The notes under the pieces were generated by a model. It ran no database searches and was not told where the DNA came from. It saw only the letters and a list, made by a program, of their open reading frames with translations. DNA of 17,576 nt from Bacteroidota bacterium. Its GTDB lineage: Bacteria; Bacteroidota; Bacteroidia; Flavobacteriales_F; PHOS-HE28. The first letter of the stretch is position 1, and the number at the start of each line of letters is the position of its first letter. Shown here one piece after another: positions 12,808-17,576 of the stretch. The stretch spans positions 1 to 17,576 of the forward strand of contig JAEZAU010000157.1 in assembly GCA_023430325.1 (NCBI GenBank). Reading direction: 5' to 3'. A program made the translations under genes and the position numbers.

Positions 12808-15546
12808 TCATCGTGCGATCACCAACCGTTCGATCCACGAGGCACCATCGTCAGATCCGATCGTAACGCAATAGGTTCCCGCAATCAGTTCGTGATCAAT
12901 TTTGATCACGAGCGGCGAAGCCGAACCAGGAATTTCCGATCGGTGGATCAAACGCCCGGCGACATCAGTGATCTGTAGTGTTGCGCTCTTCAGATCCGCA
13001 GGCATCCGCACGTAGAACAGATCGCCGTCATTCGGGTTCGGCCAGATCTCAAAGTTCCCTGAAGCGATCGTTCCGATCGAAGTGGAGATCTCACCTACGC
13101 ATTCGCAATCCGCAGTGATCACATCGTTGATCGTTCCTTCCAACCCATCATCGCATTCATCACCGATCAAGCCGAAGAGCAGTGGACAATCATCACTTTC
13201 ATCCGCCACCGATCCATCCGGTTGACCGCATTCCATGATCATTTCCGCCGGATCGCCGAAGCCGTCGCCATCTTGATCGGTGTACCAGGGTGTGGCTTGG
13301 ATCTCGGTAACGATCACTTGGGCAACATGAGAACAACCACTATTGGTCACCACATACGAAAAGGTGTGTGAACCGTAGATCGCGGGATCATATATCCCAT
13401 TCATGGACGATAACCCCCAACCCCAGAAGCCACCCGTGTCCGGCTCGCCTCCAAGCAATTGGAAAAGTTCAAAGGGTTCCGCATTGCTACAGACGGTGAT
13501 CGAGGTGCCAATTCCAGCGTTCACGCCTGGCCACTCGTACAATTGCATTGAATGGATCAAACATCCCAGATCGTTGTAGTGGAGATAATGGCCGGAGGTA
13601 TCGATCGCTGGATCGTAGATCCCGGAATGCGGTTCTTCGCCCAGGAACCATGATCCGCCGGATCCGGAATAGTAAGTGAGTGAATCGAGATCGACCGGAC
13701 CAGTAGGACCGCACAATGCTTGAGAATTGTTGTTGACCGTATATATCGTTGTAGGGATCGACAATGTAGCAGTGCCACATGCACTTGAAATGGTCAGGCC
13801 ATAATTGTTACCGGTTCCACCTGGTGCAGTGGTTGAAGTTCCACCGCTTTCGATCACTCCGCTGCCGAACCAATCGTAGATCACACAACCTTCACCAACG
13901 ACAACTTCGGCTTCAAGGATCAACGTATCGCCTGCGCAAATCGGCGCGTTCGAGGTGATCGAAAGGATCTGCGGCGGAATGCATCCAGCAGTATCAGTAT
14001 CGAATATCACTTGTACCGAATCGCTTACCGATCCGCAATTATTTGTCCCTACGAAAACGTACCAACCTGGTGGCGCATCGGGTACTGTAAAATTGGAGGA
14101 TGAACTATGGATCAACGCGCCATTGGGACTGAACCATTGATGCGTCTTGGGATTCGGGCTGGTCATTGAAACAGAAAAGAGCACAGGAGCCTGTATGCAA
14201 TCAACGGAAGGAATTGCGGAAATGGAATTGATGACCGGCAATGTGCATGGCGCGATCCCGGTAACATCGATCCATGCCGTATCCGATCCGCATAGATTCG
14301 TGGAGATCAGCGTATACGTGCCCGTCGGAGCATTCGGCACATTGAGAGAACCATTGGTCGATGTTCCCATATTCCCGGAAGGGAAGATCCATTGATGGGA
14401 CATGTATGTTCCATCTATGTTCGCATTCAAGGAGAGGTTGAACGATCCCGTACCGGCCGTATACCACACTGAATCAATGGAGGGAGGGATGCACCACTCA
14501 TCCGGATCCACATTCACGAAAGCCGTATCCGCTCCGCATTCGTTGGAAGAGATCACCATGAAATAGTCCACCGGTCCAGGAATGTTGAACCACGGGTTGA
14601 TGCCGCTGCTGCCTTGCAAACCGCCGGAAGTGGACCATGTGTTGGTCGCGCAGGTTCCTTGCACACTGATCCTCAATTGGTGGTTGTATGGTGATGGAGG
14701 AGAATACCATGCGGAATCGATCAGCGGTGGTACGCACATGGCTGAGTCTGGCATCACTTCGATCTGGGCGATCGCTGAGCCACAGAGATTCGAGACTTCT
14801 ACCTGATAGATCCCTGCTTGTACATTCGGGATGGTCGAAAGCGGATTTGTCGGAATTGTGAATGCTGGTAAATATTGGAACGGCATTGTTTCGTTCGGCG
14901 CGGTCCACGAGTAGGAAAGCGTGGTTCCGGTCGCTTCCACGGCCAGATCCAAAGGATAGGAAAGGCAGGTAGGGACCGCACTCGCAGAAATATCCAGGAT
15001 CTGCGGCGGCTCACATGGTGGGCAACTACCGCTGCTGAGAGGGCCGGAGGTTATTACCCCGGTTCGATCGACCCCGGCAATGGACAGGTAATAGCTGAGG
15101 TTACTTACCCAAGTGAAGGAATTACTTACCAATTCCACGTTCCTACAACCGCTCAGTTCGCGGATACGCACTCCCGCTATAGGTTGGGGTGTGAAAGTGA
15201 TCTCACAACCAGTCGATGGCCACTTTGGTTCCAAATTGATCGGGAAATACCGATGGTCCAGGATCTCGATGACGCCACCAAAGTTTGCCATGGAATAATC
15301 CGAACAACCAGCTGCGATGTCGCCATTGTTCATTTCGCCACCGGCTGAGGCTTCCCACCGTAGAGTGAAAGTCGCATAAGTGATCCCGCTGATAGTAGCG
15401 CCTGTAGATCGTGCCCTTACCTCGAACGAATCCGCCACCGCAGTTTCATGCAGGCTGATATCGATCTGTTGGGCTCGCGTAACGTTTGGCAAACAGAAGC
15501 AGGCCACCGAAATGATCAGCCCAAAGAAAAAATGCTTCGGTTGCAT
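12808..15546 (-). CDS. Large T9SS-secreted protein with repeated Ig-like domains
   Basis: The start is placed at ATG 15546 (912 aa; signal peptide MQPKHFFFGLIISVACFCL..., cleavage near TRA-Q). An ATG at 15579 is in frame but lies upstream of the expected transcription start. After an N-terminal domain of about 150 residues that I do not recognise come five units of about 90 residues, each opening with a Cys-Pro signature (CEPPQILD, CVPPLIDS, CIPPSIDS, CTLPVINS, CIPPQILS). Several of these end in a GxYxxxxxNxCGS motif, typical of Ig/PKD-like repeats in gliding-bacterium surface proteins. Next come a further Ig-like region, an Asp-rich YTDQDGDGFGDP segment, a short Cys module (CDDG...TINDV...CECVG), and a type A T9SS tail (FEIWPNPNDGDLFYVRM...IAGTYCVTIG). 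It is likely a surface adhesin or structural protein; the function is unknown. No enzyme domain was seen. Confidence 0.87.
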   Translation of the reverse strand: MQPKHFFFGLIISVACFCLPNVTRAQQIDISLHETAVADSFEVRARSTGATISGITYATFTLRWEASAGGEMNNGDIAAGCSDYSMANFGGVIEILDHRYFPINLEPKWPSTGCEITFTPQPIAGVRIRELSGCRNVELVSNSFTWVSNLSYYLSIAGVDRTGVITSGPLSSGSCPPCEPPQILDISASAVPTCLSYPLDLAVEATGTTLSYSWTAPNETMPFQYLPAFTIPTNPLSTIPNVQAGIYQVEVSNLCGSAIAQIEVMPDSAMCVPPLIDSAWYSPPSPYNHQLRISVQGTCATNTWSTSGGLQGSSGINPWFNIPGPVDYFMVISSNECGADTAFVNVDPDEWCIPPSIDSVWYTAGTGSFNLSLNANIDGTYMSHQWIFPSGNMGTSTNGSLNVPNAPTGTYTLISTNLCGSDTAWIDVTGIAPCTLPVINSISAIPSVDCIQAPVLFSVSMTSPNPKTHQWFSPNGALIHSSSSNFTVPDAPPGWYVFVGTNNCGSVSDSVQVIFDTDTAGCIPPQILSITSNAPICAGDTLILEAEVVVGEGCVIYDWFGSGVIESGGTSTTAPGGTGNNYGLTISSACGTATLSIPTTIYTVNNNSQALCGPTGPVDLDSLTYYSGSGGSWFLGEEPHSGIYDPAIDTSGHYLHYNDLGCLIHSMQLYEWPGVNAGIGTSITVCSNAEPFELFQLLGGEPDTGGFWGWGLSSMNGIYDPAIYGSHTFSYVVTNSGCSHVAQVIVTEIQATPWYTDQDGDGFGDPAEMIMECGQPDGSVADESDDCPLLFGLIGDECDDGLEGTINDVITADCECVGEISTSIGTIASGNFEIWPNPNDGDLFYVRMPADLKSATLQITDVAGRLIHRSEIPGSASPLVIKIDHELIAGTYCVTIGSDDGASWIERLVIAR

Positions 15547-15550
15547 TGTA

Positions 15551-15568
15551 AGGTTTGAGATCAAACCT
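15551..15568. promoter_or_regulatory. Inverted repeat overlapping the -7 box of the 912-aa protein gene
   Basis: AGGTTTGA, a 2-nt spacer and TCAAACCT are perfect inverted arms covering most of the -7 element and the predicted transcription start. The position suits a repressor site, or the 5' hairpin of a short leader. Confidence 0.5.
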
Positions 15569-15592
15569 AATCCATTCATCGGGTAAAATCAA
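15562..15592 (-). promoter_or_regulatory. Complete Bacteroidota-type promoter for the 912-aa protein gene
   Basis: On the minus strand TTG (15592-15590), a 20-nt spacer, then TAGGTTTG (15569-15562) match the -33/-7 pattern TTG-N17-23-TAnnTTTG. The predicted start lies near 15556, about 10 nt before the ATG at 15546, which supports that start over the ATG at 15579. It is the best promoter in the window. Confidence 0.7.
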
Positions 15593-15633
15593 TTATTGGT
15601 CGATAAGTATTCATTTCCGACTGGTGCAAAACA

Positions 15634-15661
15634 AAAACCCCGGCCGATCGGCCGGGGTTTT
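15634..15661 (-). terminator. Intrinsic terminator after dnaK
   Basis: A perfect 28-nt palindrome: arm AAAACCCCGGCCGA followed by its reverse complement. As RNA it gives CCCCGGCC/GGCCGGGG around GATC, with a T-rich tract (TTTTTGTTTT) after it on the minus strand. It lies 20 bp past the dnaK stop. The symmetric A/T flanks allow some activity in both directions, but no plus-strand gene needs it. Confidence 0.92.
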
Positions 15662-15681
15662 CTCATCGATCGGAAGTCCGA

Positions 15682-17576
15682 TCACTTCTTGTCGTCCTTC
15701 ACTTCCTCGAAGTCCACATCGGTTACTTCGCTGTCGGTGCTGCTGGTGTTGCCACCGCCGTTCTGCGCACCGCCATTGGCTTGCTGTTGCTGCGCCGCCT
15801 GGTACATCTCCTGGCTTGCGGCCTGGAAGGCGGTATTCAGTTCGGCCATCAGCTTTTCCACGGCTGGCAGATCCTGCGCTTTGTGCGCGTCCTTCAGGCG
15901 GTTCAGCGCATCTTCGATCGGACCTTTCTTCTCGGCCGGGATCTTGTCGCCGTATTCCTTCAGGCTCTTCTCGGTCTGGAAGATCAGGCTGTCGGCCTGG
16001 TTCAGCTTGTCCACGCGCTCGCGGGCCTGCTTGTCGGCATCGGCGTTCGCTTCAGCCTCCTTCTTCATCTTTTCGATCTCCTCCTTGCTCAGGCCGCTGC
16101 TTGCTTCGATCCGGATGCTTTGTTCCTTGCCGGTCGCTTTGTCCTTCGCGCCAACATGCAGGATCCCGTTCGCATCGATGTCGAAGGTCACTTCGATCTG
16201 CGGAACGCCGCGCGGTGCGGGTGGAATACCATCGAGGTGGAATCTTCCGATCGTGCGGTTGCCTGCGGCCATCGGGCGCTCACCCTGCAATACGTGGATC
16301 TCCACGCTGGGCTGGTTGTCGCTCGCGGTGCTGAAGGTCTCGCTCTTCTTGGTAGGGATCGTGGTGTTGGCCTCGATCAGCTTCGTCATCACGCCGCCCA
16401 TGGTCTCGATACCGAGGCTCAGTGGAGTAACGTCGAGCAGGAGCACGTCTTTCACATCACCGGTGAGCACACCACCCTGGATCGCTGCGCCGAGCGCTAC
16501 CACTTCATCAGGATTCACGCCTTTGCTCGGCTCGCGGTTGAAGAATTTCTTCACCGCTTCCTGGATCGCCGGGATCCGGGTGCTTCCGCCTACGAGGATC
16601 ACCTCATCGATGTCCCCGATCTTCAATCCGGCGTTCTTCAGGGCGCTTTCGCATGGTGCGATCGTGCGCTTGATCAGGCTGTCCGCAAGCTGTTCGAATT
16701 TCGCGCGGCTCAAGGTGCGCACCAAGTGCTTCGGCATACCGTTCACCGGCATGATGTACGGCAGGTTGATCTCCGTGCTGGTAGTTGAGCTCAGTTCGAT
16801 CTTCGCTTTTTCGGCGGCGTCCTTCAAGCGTTGCAGCGCCATCGGATCTTTCCGCAGGTCGAGGCCTTCTTCGTTCTTGAATTCCTCGGCCAGCCAGTCG
16901 ATGATCACCTGATCGAAATCGTCGCCACCAAGGTGCGTATCACCATCGGTTGATTTCACTTCGAACACGCCATCACCCAATTCCAGCACGCTCACGTCGT
17001 GCGTTCCGCCACCGCAGTCGAACACAACGATCTTCTGGTCCTTGCCACGCTTGTCCAGGCCATAGGCGAGAGCAGCCGCGGTAGGTTCGTTGATGATCCG
17101 GCGCACTTTCAAACCTGCGATCTCACCCGCTTCTTTCGTGGCCTGGCGCTGCGCATCGTTGAAGTACGCGGGCACGGTGATCACCGCTTCGGTCACCGAA
17201 GTGCCGAGGTAATCTTCGGCCGTCTTCTTCATTTTCTGCAGGATCATCGCACTGATCTCCTGCGGGCTGTATTCCCGATCGGCGATCGCCACCTTGGGCA
17301 TGCCATTGCTACTGCGCACCACTTTGTACGGTACGCGCGCGATCTCCTTCGCATCCTCTTCATAGGTGTTGCCCATGAATCGCTTGATGGAGAAGATGGT
17401 GTTTGTGGGATTGGTAATGGCCTGGCGCTTCGCGGGGTCACCCACTTTACGTTCACCTCCTTCAACGAATGCCACTACGCTGGGCGTGGTGCGCTTGCCT
17501 TCGCTGTTGGGGATCACCACCGGCTCGTTGCCCTCCATCACGGCTACGCAGCTGTTGGTCGTTCCCAGGTCGATCC
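15682..17576 (-). CDS. dnaK: Molecular chaperone DnaK (Hsp70), N-terminal residues outside window
   Basis: 630 residues are visible, beginning at IDLGTTNSCVAVMEG; only the first handful of residues is cut off by the right edge. The in-frame GTG at 17541 is internal to this motif and is not the start. DnaK is the ATP-driven cytoplasmic Hsp70 that folds and protects proteins with DnaJ and GrpE. The actin-like ATPase domain shows phosphate motif 1 (IDLGTTNS), phosphate motif 2 as DCGGGTHDVSVLELGDG, and VGGSTRIPAIQ. The interdomain linker is KDVLLLDVTPLSLGIE, followed by the beta-sandwich substrate domain, a helical lid and the acidic tail TDVDFEEVKDDKK. Phosphate 2 has Cys and His where most DnaKs have Leu and Phe; I believe His is common in Bacteroidota. 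A terminator follows. grpE and dnaJ are not in the window. Confidence 0.98.
   Translation of the reverse strand, partial: IDLGTTNSCVAVMEGNEPVVIPNSEGKRTTPSVVAFVEGGERKVGDPAKRQAITNPTNTIFSIKRFMGNTYEEDAKEIARVPYKVVRSSNGMPKVAIADREYSPQEISAMILQKMKKTAEDYLGTSVTEAVITVPAYFNDAQRQATKEAGEIAGLKVRRIINEPTAAALAYGLDKRGKDQKIVVFDCGGGTHDVSVLELGDGVFEVKSTDGDTHLGGDDFDQVIIDWLAEEFKNEEGLDLRKDPMALQRLKDAAEKAKIELSSTTSTEINLPYIMPVNGMPKHLVRTLSRAKFEQLADSLIKRTIAPCESALKNAGLKIGDIDEVILVGGSTRIPAIQEAVKKFFNREPSKGVNPDEVVALGAAIQGGVLTGDVKDVLLLDVTPLSLGIETMGGVMTKLIEANTTIPTKKSETFSTASDNQPSVEIHVLQGERPMAAGNRTIGRFHLDGIPPAPRGVPQIEVTFDIDANGILHVGAKDKATGKEQSIRIEASSGLSKEEIEKMKKEAEANADADKQARERVDKLNQADSLIFQTEKSLKEYGDKIPAEKKGPIEDALNRLKDAHKAQDLPAVEKLMAELNTAFQAASQEMYQAAQQQQANGGAQNGGGNTSSTDSEVTDVDFEEVKDDKK

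Noticed and set aside
12678..12978. Plus-strand open frames of 62 and 96 aa in the sigA-912-aa protein gap
   Set aside because: They run through the repeat element and into the antisense of the next gene; typical spurious translations of that repeat.
15596..16912. 438-aa and 335-aa plus-strand open frames opposite dnaK
   Set aside because: They are antisense to dnaK, Ser/Arg/Leu-rich, with no family features, and the first runs through the dnaK terminator.

Overview
The window reads as a piece of a Bacteroidota chromosome, most likely a Flavobacteriales-type organism with GC in the mid-50s. Four large secreted proteins end in type IX secretion system (T9SS) type A sorting domains, a secretion route confined to that phylum. 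The primary sigma factor is the short Bacteroidota form, the -7 boxes follow the Bacteroidota pattern TAnnTTTG, and DnaK and the TonB-dependent receptor are typical of the phylum. There are no tRNA or rRNA genes, CRISPR arrays, transposases or phage genes.

Layout. (1) 1-1374, plus: 3' part of a cysteine-rich tandem-repeat surface protein, ending at a bidirectional terminator. (2) 1423-3608, minus: a T9SS-targeted Asp-box/beta-propeller protein whose stop codon overlaps the start of pfkA (6-phosphofructokinase). (3) 3721-6057, plus: a TonB-dependent receptor, divergent from (2) across 112 bp that holds overlapping back-to-back -7 boxes; its stop codon abuts that of purE. (4) 6058-8398, minus: a small outer-membrane beta-barrel gene, then purK and purE (two consecutive steps of purine synthesis). 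(5) 8497-10626, minus: secreted M43-type metalloprotease with two GEVED domains and a T9SS tail, with a strong terminator. (6) 10627-10806: intergenic region with two near-identical 22-24 nt palindromes. (7) 10807-12416, minus: rpe and the primary sigma factor, separated by a terminator and an rpe promoter. (8) 12417-12807: non-coding, with a G-run cluster, heptanucleotide repeats in inverted orientation, and a long element resembling a widespread Bacteroidota intergenic repeat. (9) 12808-15546, minus: a 912-aa T9SS-secreted multi-domain protein with a complete promoter. (10) 15634-17576, minus: dnaK (only its extreme N-terminus is missing) and its terminator.

The housekeeping genes (pfkA, purK/purE, rpe, sigA, dnaK) are interleaved with single-gene units for secreted or outer-membrane proteins. 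Intrinsic terminators were seen after five of the gene units. No defence system, biosynthetic cluster or mobile module was recognised. The less ordinary signals are: the near-identical 240-bp protein repeats and a related short module in the 912-aa protein; the paired palindromes; the repeats upstream of sigA; -7 boxes only 4-6 nt from start codons, suggesting leaderless mRNAs; and a window-wide excess of the hexamer CGATCG.
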